From NCBI GenBank assembly GCA_013339895.1, contig JABACO010000019.1, forward strand, positions 1,532,703 to 1,596,702: a DNA stretch of 64,000 nucleotides, written 5' to 3'. The position numbers and the translations under genes were made by a program. A model generated the notes under the pieces. The model searched no databases, was not told where the DNA came from, and was given only the letters and a program-made list of their open reading frames with translations. This stretch comes from Ephydatia muelleri (Eukaryota; Porifera; Demospongiae; Spongillida; Spongillidae). Below, piece after piece: positions 22,933 through 34,402 of this stretch; position 1 is the first letter of the stretch, and each line of letters starts with the position of its first letter.

Positions 22933-24909
22933 TCAAGGTGCAGTTGATGCAACCAGTATCAGCACAGCAGATGGCACCAAACCTGCACAACACAGAGAGA
23001 GGCATCATCACACAGAGACAGCCAGCTACCCTACTTACCGAGATCCTTCAAGGTTCTCCTGGAGTCTGTTGCTGTGAATACCTTCTTGGGGAAATTGGTC
23101 ATCAGAGAGTACGGTGCTCCACTGTCTGTACGGTTTGTAGCTATGTAGGACTTGACGTCCTCCAGTGTGTTCAAGGCCTCGAAAGTATGGGTCAAGGTCT
23201 TCCCATCAAACAGCCGAAACTGATGGAATGGTGGCAGAATGATTTGTTACTAGATAGCAAACTTCCACATCCAACAGAGAACACATACACAAACTTGGAG
23301 ACCCCCAAAACATGTACACACCTACACACAACACACATGCACACACCCACGGCACACCTACACATGCACACCCAACCCCCCCCCCCCACACACACACACA
23401 CACACAACATGCTGCTCACCTGCAGCTTGCTAGTTGTGTATTCTTTGCTCACTGGCCGACTGGCAGCAGCTTCGGCAGCTTTGGCCTGCGCAGACTCCGC
23501 CTCTGCCTTGTCTTTAGCAAGCTTGGCTGCCTTGTCGTGAGCTATCTGGTCCTTCACCTTCTCCCTGTAACATCAGAGTATCACACCCACACACACACAC
23601 ACACAGCATGACAGAGCACCTTGCTTGTTTCTCTTCCATCTTCTCTCGCTTCTTTTCATTTGCAAGCTTCTTTGCTTCATCCAGCTCCATCCTGGTTATT
23701 AAGAGATAGTTCTAACTGGTTATTAGAAATGTAAGCTAAACATCAAGTCATATAGTTAAGGAGGAGCTATGAGAGAAGCTATGAGAGAAGCTATGAGAGT
23801 GCTATTATTTTCCACCTCACAGTCTCCCCACTCTCTAAGCCACACCCACTGCAGTTATATCTGAGACTGTCTTCTATAAATAAGCACATGAGGTGTGCGC
23901 ATGGCAAGTGATGTCTGACTCCCATTGTCAAATTAGAGCTGACCTGTGTCGTATCTCTGATATCTCCTTCCCTGTCTTTCGACGCATCTTCTCCCTTTGC
24001 ACAGCTTCCTAATAGTGAAAGGCATCAAGAGGTTAACTGCACCATATGTTAATTCAGGCATCAAAGGGTTAAATGCACTATACCCACCTCCTTCTCTTTC
24101 TGCTCCCTCTCAATCCTTTTCAGTTTTAATTTCTCCTCCACCCTGCAAACAACGGCAGTGAAGATGGCAACTTTGGATTCCCATTCTCACCTTTTCAGTT
24201 GTGCAGCCTTCTCTTCCTCTGTCAGAGGTTTGACTGCCTCGGTTGACTCTGAAAACTTCTGGTGCCCAGTCTTTGCTGCATGGACCTGAAAAAGAAGATG
24301 GGATCACTTTGGTCGTCCACACCGCTACTCAGAGCTCGCATGTACTTGTGCATCTGTTTCCGATTTAAGCTGTTTACCGCACCTGTAAGAAACGGGTGGG
24401 GAGCATATGGCGGACCTGCAGAGAAAATTATAGACTCACTCGTCGCACTTCAGTGACAGAGCTTGTTCAGGGTTTGTCGTACTTGAGGAGTCTTCGTCGC
24501 TTTCCTGTGGCTCCACCTTCGCTGTAAAGACAACAACACTCTGTTTGTACCGACGTAGATGGATGAGTGGTCTTAACCTTCCATCAAAACACGACCCGAT
24601 GCTGCTACTGGTGTCATTGGCTCGTCTATTCCTGGGTCGTTCTCGTGAGCAATCAGCCTTTTCATTTTCAACGCGTGCGCACAAAGAGAGGGCGTGTAAA
24701 GAATAGCAGCTGCGACTGGTAGATATAATACTCTTACCATTCCATAGCTGCCTCTACACCATGGTTGCCTGTATTCGCCAGGGCTCTCTCGCTTTACGTT
24801 AGGAAAGTAAGAGCACATGTAAGCAGCTGCAAACGTAGTTGCACACAGCATCTTACGCCCGGTTCTTTGAGAAACCCATTTGCACTATGAAGTCAACTGG
24901 ATCAGACAT
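22933..24909 (-). CDS. UBXN1: UBX domain protein 1 (UBA - coiled coil - UBX)
   Basis: p97/VCP cofactor that binds ubiquitin chains. The start is at 24909-24907 (MSDPVDFIVQMGFSKNRA); a 2-nt phase junction then gives the rest of the UBA domain (ERALANTGNHGVEAAMEW, then LIAHENDPGIDEP). A C2H2-like piece (LKCDECGKQLKSETDAQVH) follows, as in other invertebrate UBXN1. Next is a long charged coiled coil over several exons (EAKKLANEKKREKMEEKQAR; HDKAAKLAKDKAEAES). The UBX domain exon, about 23040-23228, begins FRLFDGKTLTHTFEAL and contains the NFPKKVF loop, and LVPSAVLIL closes the protein. The stop is at 22933-22935. Exons are separated by short introns. This gene is head-to-head with ACP7, 136 bp apart, and tail-to-tail with COMMD3. 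Confidence 0.9.
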
Positions 24910-25045
24910 TTCTAACGTCGATAATTATTAATAACCAGGATTGTGTTCTCCCGCTGATCCATAAATTTATTTACATGATAATTATGGTATAGCGATAAGC
25001 TGAGCTGACGTATACTGACATACGTTTACTGTCACACGTTATACA
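24910..25045. promoter_or_regulatory. Divergent promoter UBXN1/ACP7
   Basis: 136 bp between opposite start codons. It is AT-rich in the middle (near 24920-24990) and has no repeat. Confidence 0.45.
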
Positions 25046-28000
25046 ATGCGTTTCTTGCTGCCGCTGTTCTGCGTGGTGGCCATCAATGAAGCGGCCCTCA
25101 CCGCCCCGGAGCAAGTTATGATAGCAGCCACAGGTAAGCGCAGAGGTCGTCACGACTTCAGGGTGGACTTATGTCCAGTTGCGGACGGAAAGAGTGAAGC
25201 GAGTGCCAATACGTTAGCGAGTGTCTAAGACGAGCGTGCCTGTGCATTTTGCAGAGCATTACTCCGAGTTGGTTATCACCTGGGTGACATTCGACTCCAC
25301 CTCAACATCGCAAGTGCTGTACGGCTTAACAGGAGAACCACTGTGGAACGTGGCGTATGGAAGCGAAACAGAATTCGTCCACAAAGAGGGGAAAAACCCC
25401 CTCACTCGATACATTCACCGTGTGAACCTCACGAACCTCCTTCCTTTGATAAAATACGGTAAGGCACTAGTTTGGGACTGCAGTGTGTGGGGCCATAGCA
25501 ACCAGTCCGGCCGCGGTTTTAGCAGCCTGCACTTTAAAAATTATTTATAATTGTGCTGGTTTAAATTATTGCTGTGCATTGATTTCCTTTTCCGATTCGT
25601 GACCGAGTTTGGCAAGAAGAATATTCTGAAACGAGTCAATTTTTCAACCCAAAATGTGGCACTATTTTTTACATACAAGCTACCACTGGGAAAAGGAAAA
25701 GTTTATTAATGGTTTATTAAAAACATTACCTCCGATACAATAAACAATTGACCCCCCCCCCCCCCCCCCCCCCCCCCCATGGGCCGGGAGCCCCCCACCC
25801 CAGTGTCTTTTGTTAAAGGCCCTGTGTTTTAGTAATGCTTCACTCAGCACACATTCACAACACACACACACAACAGGCATTGTGCAATATCATGTCATTG
25901 AGTGGTGAATTTCAACATCCTGATTGTGTGTGTGTGTGTGTGTATATGTGTTGTGTGTGTATTGTGTGTGTTGTGTGTGTATTGTGTGTATTGTGTGTGT
26001 TGTGTGTGTGTTGTGTGTGTATTGTGTGTGTTGTGTGTGTATTGTGTGTGTGTATTGTGTGTGTGTGTATTGTGTGTGTGTGTATTGTGTGTGTGTTGTG
26101 TGTGTTGTGTGTGTTGTGTGTGTGTGTATGTGTTGTGTGTGTGTGTGTGTATGTGTTGTGTGTGTGTGTATGTGTTGTGTAGACTATATATGTGGTTCTC
26201 CGGCGAACTGGAGCAAGTTATTCACCACGCGCACACTTGGAGACGGCACATCCCCAACGACACTGGCTGTGTTCGGGGACATGGGGTACAAGAATGGCCA
26301 GTCCATTCCATGGCTCATATCAGAGGCAACCAATGGTACCATCGATGGAGTCCTCCATTGTGGAGACATTGCCTACAACCTCTTCAATGTAAGGACTCTT
26401 GCCTGATGTTCTGCTGAAGAGCTTATCTCTCCCCTCCACTGTCCGCAGGATGGGGGTAGGAATGGGGATGACTTCATCAATGCCATTGAACGAATATCAT
26501 CCAAGGTTCCTTACATGGTTGCACCTGGTAACCATGAGTGGCTTCAGTAAGTCATTTAGATGCTTGCACATGTGTACCTATCACAACAACACACAACACA
26601 CACACACATACACATACACAGATTCTTACTGGGTGACACTATAACACATAAAACACTCATCAATTCAGTCATATATGTTTTTGACTTAATAAATTTATTG
26701 GATTGCTCTTGCGTTCTTCAACAATACAGCTAATGAATTATGACTCGGGGAATAGATTTTTATAACTCCCCAAAGGTCATAGTTTGCCTAAGACAACTCA
26801 CTACAGGTACACAAGAACATATGGCTTACTTTTTTTTTTTTTACTTCCTCAGCAACTTTTCAGACTACCGCTATCGTTTTAGCATGCCTGGAAACACGTC
26901 CAATGGCTACTATAGGTATGTGTCCCCTGCATGTCCAATGGCTACTATAGGTATGTGTCCCCTGCATGTCCAATGGCTACTATAGGTATGTGTCCCCTGC
27001 ATGACTATAGGTATGTGTCCCCTGCATGTCCAATGGCTACTATAGGTATGTGTCCCCTGCATGTCCAATGGCTACTATAGGTAATGGCTACTATAGGTAT
27101 GTGTCCCCTGCATGTCCAATGGCTACTATAGGTATGTGTCCCCTGCATGTCCAATGGCTACTAAGTGTTTTACTGACAACTTGCTGGTTTTTGCTTTTGC
27201 TAGTTGGAATGTCGGCTCCGCCCACATCATCAGCTTGACAACAGAAATATACTTCTTCCTGTGGGACGGTATTGACCTCATCAAGGAGCAATATGATTGG
27301 CTGGTTCAAGACCTACAGGTCAGCTCACGAAGCACAAGGGCTTTCCCCATTCAGGCACATGTTCATGTTTTGAGGGGAAATGGGTATTAGTGAGGAGAAA
27401 CTGGTTCTAACAGTGAGGCCCTAGTAGCTATCATGACACTAGACACCCATTTACTACTGCCTCTCATGTTACGCGATCTCTGCAGAAAGCCACATCAGAG
27501 GAGCAACGTGCCAAGTACCCTTGGATCATCACCATGGCCCACCACCCCATGTACTGCTCCACAACAGATGAGGACGACTGTAACCATAGAGACAGTGTGG
27601 TAAGCTGTGGGTGGATGGACTGGATGCTGTGTGAAGTGTGCTCTATTTAGGTGCGTGTTGGCCTGCCGGTGATACACAAGTATGGACTGGAGAGTCTCTT
27701 CTATGAATATGGTGGGTTGACTGCTGTGTTTTGTGAATGAATCCATATGCATGTGTGTTCTGGATAGTGTATATACACACATTAATAATGTGTGTATATA
27801 CACATTGATAATGTTGTGTGTGTTTACCCACCTTGGTTCTTTAGGTGTTGATGTAGCTTTGTGGGGTCATGAGCACATTTACGAGCGTCTGTGGCCAGTT
27901 TATGACTACAAGGTGATGAATGGAACCAACCCGTACCACAATACTCTAGCTCCAGTGCACATCATATCTGGAGCTGCAGTACGTCCATTGAGTTCATCCA

Positions 28001-28306
28001 TGTGTGTCCATTTGTACTGATCCCATGCTCCTCTCTCATCCTCCTCCCCCTCCCTCTCACAGGGATGCAGGGAGGGCAGGGATCTGTTCATGGACCACCA
28101 ACCAGACTGGGCAGCTTTCATCAGCAGAGAGTACGGCTACTCAAAGATGACCATTCACAATATCACACACCTCAGCATTGACCAGATCAGCATATCACAG
28201 GTAAGCACAAGTGCAGTCTGACCCTCACGTGACATAACCTTTGGTCATCCCACAGAATGGCACAGTGATTGATACAGTCACCCTGAGCAAGGACCCTCCC
28301 ATATGA
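25046..28306 (+). CDS. ACP7: Secreted purple acid phosphatase, ACP7 (PAPL) type
   Basis: Binuclear-metal acid phosphatase. The N-terminus (MRFLLPLFCVVAINEAAL) is a signal peptide. The fibronectin-like domain (HYSELVITWVTFDST, QVLYGL) precedes the metallophosphoesterase domain. All metal-binding motifs are visible: GDMGYKNGQ, LHCGDIAYN, VAPGNHEW, TMAHHPMYC and WGHEHIYERLWPVY. Exons are about 25046-25131, 25253-25457, 26190-26387, 26449-26547, 26853-26914, 27203-27317, 27484-27600, 27651-27712, 27845-27978, 28063-28200 and 28256-28306. Introns include a GT microsatellite, a poly-C run (25754-25778) and a tandem array that copies the donor of the fifth listed exon eight times. The protein has many NxT sites, as expected for a secreted or lysosomal enzyme. 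Exon limits come from GT/AG sites and homology. Confidence 0.92.
25924..26185 (+). repeat. GT-rich microsatellite
   Basis: TTGTGTGTGTA-type units immediately before an ACP7 acceptor near 26190. Confidence 0.95.
26897..27163 (+). repeat. 35-bp minisatellite made from an exon end and its 5' splice site
   Basis: Repeats of ATGTCCAATGGCTACTATAG followed by GTATGTGTCCCCTGC. The first copy is the genuine end of an ACP7 exon (NTSNGYYR, donor ATAG|GTATGT). Eight donor copies occur, near 26915, 26950, 26985, 27009, 27044, 27079, 27095 and 27130. The fourth and seventh units are shortened, and the last copy has lost the GT. Confidence 0.93.
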
Positions 28307-28461
28307 TTGGTGTGTACACATCACGTGTTATGTGAGGATATCTTCAGTTTCTGACAGTAATATGAGCTATTTATAAGTTGTGAAGGCTATTGGCCCCTCC
28401 CCCTCACCAAACACACATGCGCATACATACATACTCACATATATACAGATTAGAAATGGAG

Positions 28462-30404
28462 TCAACAACGGCATATGCCACTACTTCCTCTCTCCCCCCC
28501 CCCTCCTCCCCCTGGGGTCGGAGAGGGAATGGGGGTCGGTTGTTCGTTCAAACGGATAGTGTTTCCTTTCCTCATGAGAGTGCCGCCTCTCGAGGGCTGG
28601 GGAGGAGGTTAGGTAGTATGAGGGTGTGAGGGAAAGGACACTGTCTCTTACATCTTCTAGAATCTTGGCTGTGAGCGCTGTGAATGCGTCTTTGATTCCC
28701 AAGTCCTCCTTTGCACTCGTCTCAAAGAAACCAATTTTGTGTTGCTTGGCCAACTAGTGGGGGATGAGGAGGAGGAAGAGGAATGAAGGGGAGGAGAAAG
28801 AAGAGGAAAAGAAGGGGGAGGAGGAAGAGATGTCTGAGAATTCCCCATTAGGGATGTGCACCCAATGCTCAACATGTTGGCTGGTGTGGTCAACACACAG
28901 TACACCCTATCTTTAAGTGCCTCACCTTCTCGCCTCGTTCAGTGGTGACCTGCCTCTGTGCTGAAAGATCTACCTTGTTCCCCACCAGCAGTAAGGCTAC
29001 GCCTGCAATTGCATTCTAATTAGCAAGGACCAGATGAGTAAATTTAATTAGGTGACCATGTTTGTAAATTTCTATCCCCACAACATGGTCAATTCAGCAA
29101 CCACTCTATCCATCCCCCTCACACACTGACCTCTCCCTCTCCATCCCCCTCACACACTGACCTCTCCCTCTCCATCCCACCTCACACACTGACCTCTCCC
29201 TCTCCATCCCACCTCACACACTGACCTCTCCCTCTCCATCCCACCTCACACACTGACCTCTCCCTCTCCATCCCACCTCACACACTGACCTCTCCCTCTC
29301 CATCCCACCTCACACACTGACCTCTCCCTCTCCATCCCACCTCACACACTGACCTCTCCCTCTCCATCCCACCTCACACACTGACCTCTCCCTCTCCATC
29401 CCACCTCACACACTGACCTCTCCACCTCACACACTGACCTCTCCTCTCCATCCCACCTCACACACTGACCTCTTCCTCTCCATCCCACCTCACACACTGA
29501 CCTCTCCCTCTCTATCCCCTCACACACTGACCTCCCTCTCCATCCCCTCACACACTGACCTCTTCTATGTTTCTAAGCCACTTCGTGACATTGGTAAATG
29601 TTGCCTCCTGAGTGATGTCGTAGACCAACATTATTCCGTGAGCGCGCCTGTAGTTACTGTGCAGTGAGGGTCTCAAAGCGTTCCTGTCCAGCTGTGTCCC
29701 TAAGCAGATGGTACACACAATGGCACCCATTGTTGGCAAGTGCATCACGTGCATCATACCATATCTGCAGTTTGATCTTCTTATCTTCAACATTGAACGT
29801 TTTGAGTTTGAAATCGATTCCTGCGCATAAACGTTACACAAATTTTTAAATTAAATCACTGTTTCTGCCGAAGACACACAAGAGCAATTGTTTGCTACCA
29901 AGTCAGCCGGAAATCAAACGCCCCTAAATAAATTCTCACTACCTGCGTGAGAGCCCCTTTCTATAACTGGCGCATTCCATGAATGCAGCGATAAATGGGC
30001 AGCTATAACACAAGTACCATGACCGCTGCACGCAGCATCCCATATGATGCTTATACCACCGGACATATGTAGACCAATAGGGTGTCCCGTAACGCGCCCA
30101 AATACCAATGTGCACCATGGTACCAGGCGTAGTTTCAAATACACACACCACACACAAACACCACACACAGCTGCTTAATCCGCACATAGCCATTCCCTAA
30201 TCTCACATGTAAAAAAAAAAGTGTGCATGAAGTACGTATGTTTAAAAAAAAACAACATACTGTCGTGTACGTACCGATAGTCGTTATGTGCGATGGTCGG
30301 ATGTGACCATCCGTGAAACGCGAAATTACGCAGGACTTCCCTACGCCGCTGTCTCCACAGAGTAAGACCTTGAACAGATAATCGTAGTTCTTGCTGTCCG
30401 TCAT
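28462..30404 (-). CDS. Rab8/10-like small GTPase with an apparent frameshift
   Basis: Vesicle-traffic GTPase. Exon 1 (30275-30404) has [18 protein letters not shown]; exon 2 (29760-29820) has [20 protein letters not shown]; exon 3 (29560-29700) has [13 protein letters not shown] then [14 protein letters not shown] and KWLRNIEE. Later exons give [16 protein letters not shown] and [18 protein letters not shown]. The last exon ends GSSGICRC with stop at 28462-28464, a CXC geranylgeranylation motif; it is in frame when the acceptor is CCCCAG near 28596. Within exon 3, after TLTAQ, the frame meets TAA; reading resumes one base out as NYRRAHG. One surplus base near 29658 would explain this. It may be a sequencing error or a real lesion. 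All G-box motifs are intact. Closest family by eye is Rab8/10/13; exact paralogue not assigned. Confidence 0.82.
29101..29559 (-). repeat. 32-bp minisatellite reiterating the Rab exon-3 donor
   Basis: On the minus strand each unit contains AGAGGTCAGTGTGTGAGG, and the gene's own donor is GAAGAG|GTCAGTGTGTGAGG at 29559/29560. About 15 copies follow directly into the intron. Confidence 0.93.
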
Positions 30405-30647
30405 TACGCCAACTGGAAACTTAAAGTAGTAGTACCATCTGTTGTCTTTAATATTAAATAGAATAATTTAATTATTAAATATGGATTAGCGGAATTTGCA
30501 TTACGTCATAGTGCCGAAAGCAAGGTGGGACTACCTAGTTGGCCTCCACGTACAGTAAGACCGAATCGGGTGTGTTGGTGTGATTTTCTTCTCCTCACCT
30601 TTGGTACATACACGTTATTCATAATTCTACAACCACGCTTTTCCAGT
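30405..30647. promoter_or_regulatory. Divergent promoter of the two Rab-family genes
   Basis: 243 bp between start codons of two different Rab-family GTPases on opposite strands. The part at 30425-30490 is AT-rich. Confidence 0.45.
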
Positions 30648-31724
30648 ATGTCGCAACATGGTAGCAACTACCCCTATGGTTACAGGCCAATCAGAGTAAC
30701 GAATCAAGGAAACGAAAGGCAAGGCCCCCGAAAGCCGGGAGTTAAATCTTCAGGAAAATCGTACAAAGTGCTTTTGATTGGTGAGTCTGGAGTTGGAAAG
30801 TCCACATTGATCGGTCGCTTGTGTGAGGACAAATTTTTGACCGAGTTGAGAAAATACACGCTAGGTGAGAGGGATTGAGTGGCGCTTAACGGAAGTGGCA
30901 CAGTGTCGCTTTACATGTCACAAGGTTTTGACATGTTTGAAAAGGAATACGAAATAGACGGCGAGAAAATCAGGATTTACATTTGGTGAGCTTTGTAGCG
31001 TATGAAATGCTGAGGGCTTATACCCATGTAATCACTCAATTCAGGGACACTGTAGGTACAGAGAACTATGACTCCATTACCACACAGTACTACAGAGGGG
31101 CATCGGTGAGTTTTATGCTTCATCTCCAAACGAGTTTGTATCTGTGAGAACGGCAAATGGTGTCCCAATAGGGTATTATAGTTGTGTACGACATTACTGC
31201 GCTCCAATCATTTGAGCAGCTCAAGAAGTGGATGAACTATATACACGCGGTACAACAGCACTAAAGAGAGCTCTGCAATGATAATCACATGATAATCACG
31301 GCACACTTTTTACTTCAGCACGCCACAGCTGATGTCAGTGTTATGCTTCTTGGGGCAAAGCAGGACCTTGAGTCCAAGAGAGAAATAGATGTTGAAGATG
31401 GAAAAAGGGTATGGTTCTGAATCAGTAACTCTTTTGGGCATTTCTTTACTTTTCTCTCGCAGTTTGCAGCTACTCACGAGATATCACACTTCTATGAAGT
31501 AAGCGCAAAGACTGGCCATAATGTAGGTGAAGCCTTCTTCACATTCTTTCAGGATGTGCACAGGAAGGTATGCTCCCCTATGCTCCCCTATGCTCCCCTA
31601 TGCTCCCCTCCGCATATGACCTCTATTGACTTGAGTGTGTTTGGCCATGCAGGCACAGGGAACGGTTCAGGAAGCTGCCCCGCAACCCCCAACACCCACA
31701 CAATCTTCATGTTGTGGACGTTGA
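30648..31724 (+). CDS. Atypical Rab-like small GTPase
   Basis: Ras-superfamily protein with a 40-residue N-terminal extension rich in Gly, Pro and Arg, then YKVLLIGESGVGKSTLIGRL (P-loop). Exons: 30648-30864; about 30926-30985 (FDMFEKEYEIDGEKIRIYIW); an exon with DTVGTENYDSITTQYYRGAS; GIIVVYDITALQSFEQL; VMLLGAKQDLESKREI; HFYEVSAKTGHNVGEAFF; and a last exon ending QSSCCGR, a CC-type prenylation signal. Key deviations: switch II is DTVGTE instead of DTAGQE, so the catalytic Gln is Thr, and the N of the NKxD guanine-specificity motif is Ala (AKQD). Both suggest weak or absent GTP hydrolysis and altered nucleotide binding. Introns are short, and the reading is open throughout. The paralogue is not identified. 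Confidence 0.85.
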
Positions 31725-31797
31725 AAAAAATAATAGAACATTGCATTTTGTTGTTATGCTATGTTGCTGTGTGTGTGTGTGTGTGCCTGTGTGTGTC

Positions 31798-31835
<38 letters not shown>

Positions 31836-31883
31836 ACAACCCAACTATCAGGTATAAATGTTTATCGTTACGCACGTGCGTTA

Positions 31884-33086
31884 ATGGCAATCTTGACCTT
31901 CGAAGCATCTGCGGTCCTTCTTGACATTGAAGGGACTATAACTTCTATATCATTCGTCAAAGTACGCCATTCAACTGGCCACCGACCGTCCTTTTGGCAT
32001 GATTCTGTCCTACCTTTATTCAGGACGTACTATTTCCTTACGCGACAGCCCACGTGAGTGAGTATTTGACGGACAGCTGGGACAGCGACGAGTGTAGAGA
32101 AGATGTAGCGCGTTTGCGAGACCAAGTAATAGCCGGTTTGTGTTCAGGAGGTGTTAAATGAATACATTCTGCAGGCACGGGAAGACGAAAAGAGCGGCAT
32201 GGCTGGTGTCCCGCATATACATTCGGAAGACGATCCGTACTGTCATTCAAAGGAATGGTAATGTAGGGAGCACTCCGGACCAGTGGTGCAAAATGGTTCG
32301 GCCTGTTTTACGGTGCATCTTAATAGCTTAATACAGGAGGTGGTTTCGAACGTGGCGTGGCTGATGAGAGCCGATAGGAAGGTCGGGGCTCTGAAGCAGC
32401 TACAAGGGCACATCTGGAGACGAGGTTACCATTCAGGCCAAGTTCTGGGGCAGTAAGCTGTAGCTACCGACCTATCATTCGGGTGGCGTGAATTACAGTT
32501 CGTTCAGTGTCTACGCGGACGCTGTGCAGCAGATCGGAGCGTGGCATAGTAGAGGCATCGGAGTGTGGATATACTCCTCTGGCAGCGTAGAAGCGCAAAA
32601 GCTGCTACTCAAGTACTCAGAGGCTGGGGACCTGTTGGAGGTGTGCATTAAATGGGTCGGGTGGGAGAAACGATGGAGTGGATAGGTGAAAAGGGACACA
32701 ATTGTAGTTTATGACTGAGCCTTTAGGAGGGCGGGCATTATATGAAGTATCTAATATCCTTTTTAGAGCATTTCAGGGCATTTTGACACTGCTGTTGGTG
32801 GTAAGAGAGATCATTCAAGCTATACAACAATTGCAGAGCGGATGGGAGTGGATGCGCCTAATATCCTATTCATTACGGACATTATAGAAGGTACATTCAA
32901 AGCTGTATTAACAGCAAGTTAGCTGACTTCTTCCCTCAAGAGGCTAAGGCAGCACACAGTGCGAAGATGAAGGTGGCTATTGCAGTGAGACCAGGAAATG
33001 CTCCTCTGTCTGACACAGACAAGAAACTCTTCCCAATGGTTGAAGACTTCAGTTCACTCTGTGTGACACACCCTGATCACAACTAG
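31884..33086 (+). CDS. ENOPH1: Enolase-phosphatase E1 (methionine salvage)
   Basis: HAD-family enzyme converting 2,3-diketo-5-methylthiopentyl-1-phosphate to the acireductone in the methionine salvage pathway. The start is [20 protein letters not shown], containing HAD motif I (DxEGT). Other exons: [24 protein letters not shown]; a tract with [20 protein letters not shown] and [27 protein letters not shown], then [15 protein letters not shown] (motif II SSGS); [15 protein letters not shown]; and [17 protein letters not shown] (motif III). The end is VTHPDHN with TAG at 33084-33086. The order and spacing match human MASA. The gene starts about 160 bp after the Rab-like gene, with a GT microsatellite between them. 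Confidence 0.93.
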
Positions 33087-33483
33087 TAATGAATGACAGA
33101 TCAAAATGCTTGATTTTCAGTTTCTGTGGTGTAATAGACACCCTCTTCCGATGCTACTTGTACAAGAAACCCTTGAGTCATGGATACAGTGTGATACATA
33201 TGCAAATTTAGGGTCTTCAGTCAGTAGAGTATTCATCCAAATGGTATACAGTACAATAAAGGGCCACCTCATACAGTACAATAAAGGACCACCTCCCCCC
33301 TAATCACTAGCAGCATACAGCAGATCATATCAGGCATGCATGTGAGATGTAGTTCTACAATTAGGGGATGTGTGCTGTGCATCCTGCCACTTTACCAAGG
33401 ACACTGACAGTACCTTGTGGAACAGTGCTTTTTTTCTATACAGGAAACATACTTTTATATACAGACTCCTAAACAGCATGACA

Positions 33484-34236
33484 TCAAAGGTCACTTTTCA
33501 CCCCAAATCCCGGCCCTTTTGGGGGCTCAGTTAGTGTAGTGAGTCCTCCCACTGGCTCTGCGGCAAAGCGGTTGATGTAGGGTCCGGCTTTGGGCTTCCT
33601 CCCGGCCGCCAAATCATCGATGATGTGCTCAATGTCACGTGGCGACAGGTCCTCGTAGTAATCATCATTGATCTGCACCATAGGGGCATTCACACAGGCA
33701 CCAAGGCACTCCGCTTCTGACAGAGTGAAGAGTCCGTCGTGCGTGGTCTGACCGACCTCTATGTTGAGCTTCTTTTGGATGGCACTCACAATGCCATCAG
33801 AGTCCCTCAGCATGCACGGTGTGGTGGTGCACACTTGAATGTGATACTTCCCAACGGGGCTGCGGTTGAACATGGTGTAGAAGGTGGCCACCTCGTAGAC
33901 CCTCATCCGGGACATACCCAGGATCTCGGCCACTTTGTTCATCGCTGATATGGGTAACCAGCGGTGCTGCCTCTGGGCCAGGTCCAGCACAGGGATGACG
34001 GCTGCAGCCTTATAACCTTCAGGGTAGTTTTTGATAATTGCTTCCACTCGTTTCATGTTCTCTGGTGTGAATTCGAACTTTACGTCGGGGTTGTTTTCAG
34101 GAGTGTTCCTGTGGACAAAGAGCTGGTTCCCGCCGCTCTGCACCGTAGAAGTGGCGTGAATGCTTCGGTGAGCTACGGCCGCTCTCGAGTTCAACATCCT
34201 CAAATAACGCACACTTCGTGATATTGATGCTGCCAT
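33484..34236 (-). CDS. NDUFV2: NADH dehydrogenase flavoprotein 2, 24-kDa complex I subunit
   Basis: 250-residue single-exon gene, with no introns despite intron-rich neighbours. The N-terminal 30 residues are basic and hydroxylated ([11 protein letters not shown]), a mitochondrial presequence. The thioredoxin-like domain contains the 2Fe-2S (N1a) ligands CTTTPC and CLGACVNAP. Other conserved blocks are [34 protein letters not shown] and NDDYYEDL. Length and motifs match the animal protein. The gene is divergent from EEF1G, 166 bp away. Lack of introns is compatible with either intron loss or a retrocopy that replaced the parent gene; no poly-A tract or target duplication was seen. Confidence 0.97.
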   Translation of the reverse strand: MAASISRSVRYLRMLNSRAAVAHRSIHATSTVQSGGNQLFVHRNTPENNPDVKFEFTPENMKRVEAIIKNYPEGYKAAAVIPVLDLAQRQHRWLPISAMNKVAEILGMSRMRVYEVATFYTMFNRSPVGKYHIQVCTTTPCMLRDSDGIVSAIQKKLNIEVGQTTHDGLFTLSEAECLGACVNAPMVQINDDYYEDLSPRDIEHIIDDLAAGRKPKAGPYINRFAAEPVGGLTTLTEPPKGPGFGVKSDL

Positions 34237-34402
34237 AACTGTGCTATAAAGTTTGTTTTTTATTGAGCCAAGAACTACACAAGGTACCCGAATTCCAGCG
34301 TCCTACTACCCAACTTCACAAAGCCATAACAAAATGGCCAACAAACCGTATAAACTTGCGCATGCGCATTGTGCCGCGAAGTTTCTTTGTGCAGAAGGCA
34401 GC
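34237..34402. promoter_or_regulatory. Divergent promoter NDUFV2/EEF1G
   Basis: 166 bp between opposite start codons. It contains GCGCATGCGCATTG (34354-34368), an NRF1-like palindromic core (GCGCATGCGC), which would suit a respiratory-chain gene paired with a translation gene. The NRF1 match is by eye. Confidence 0.5.
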
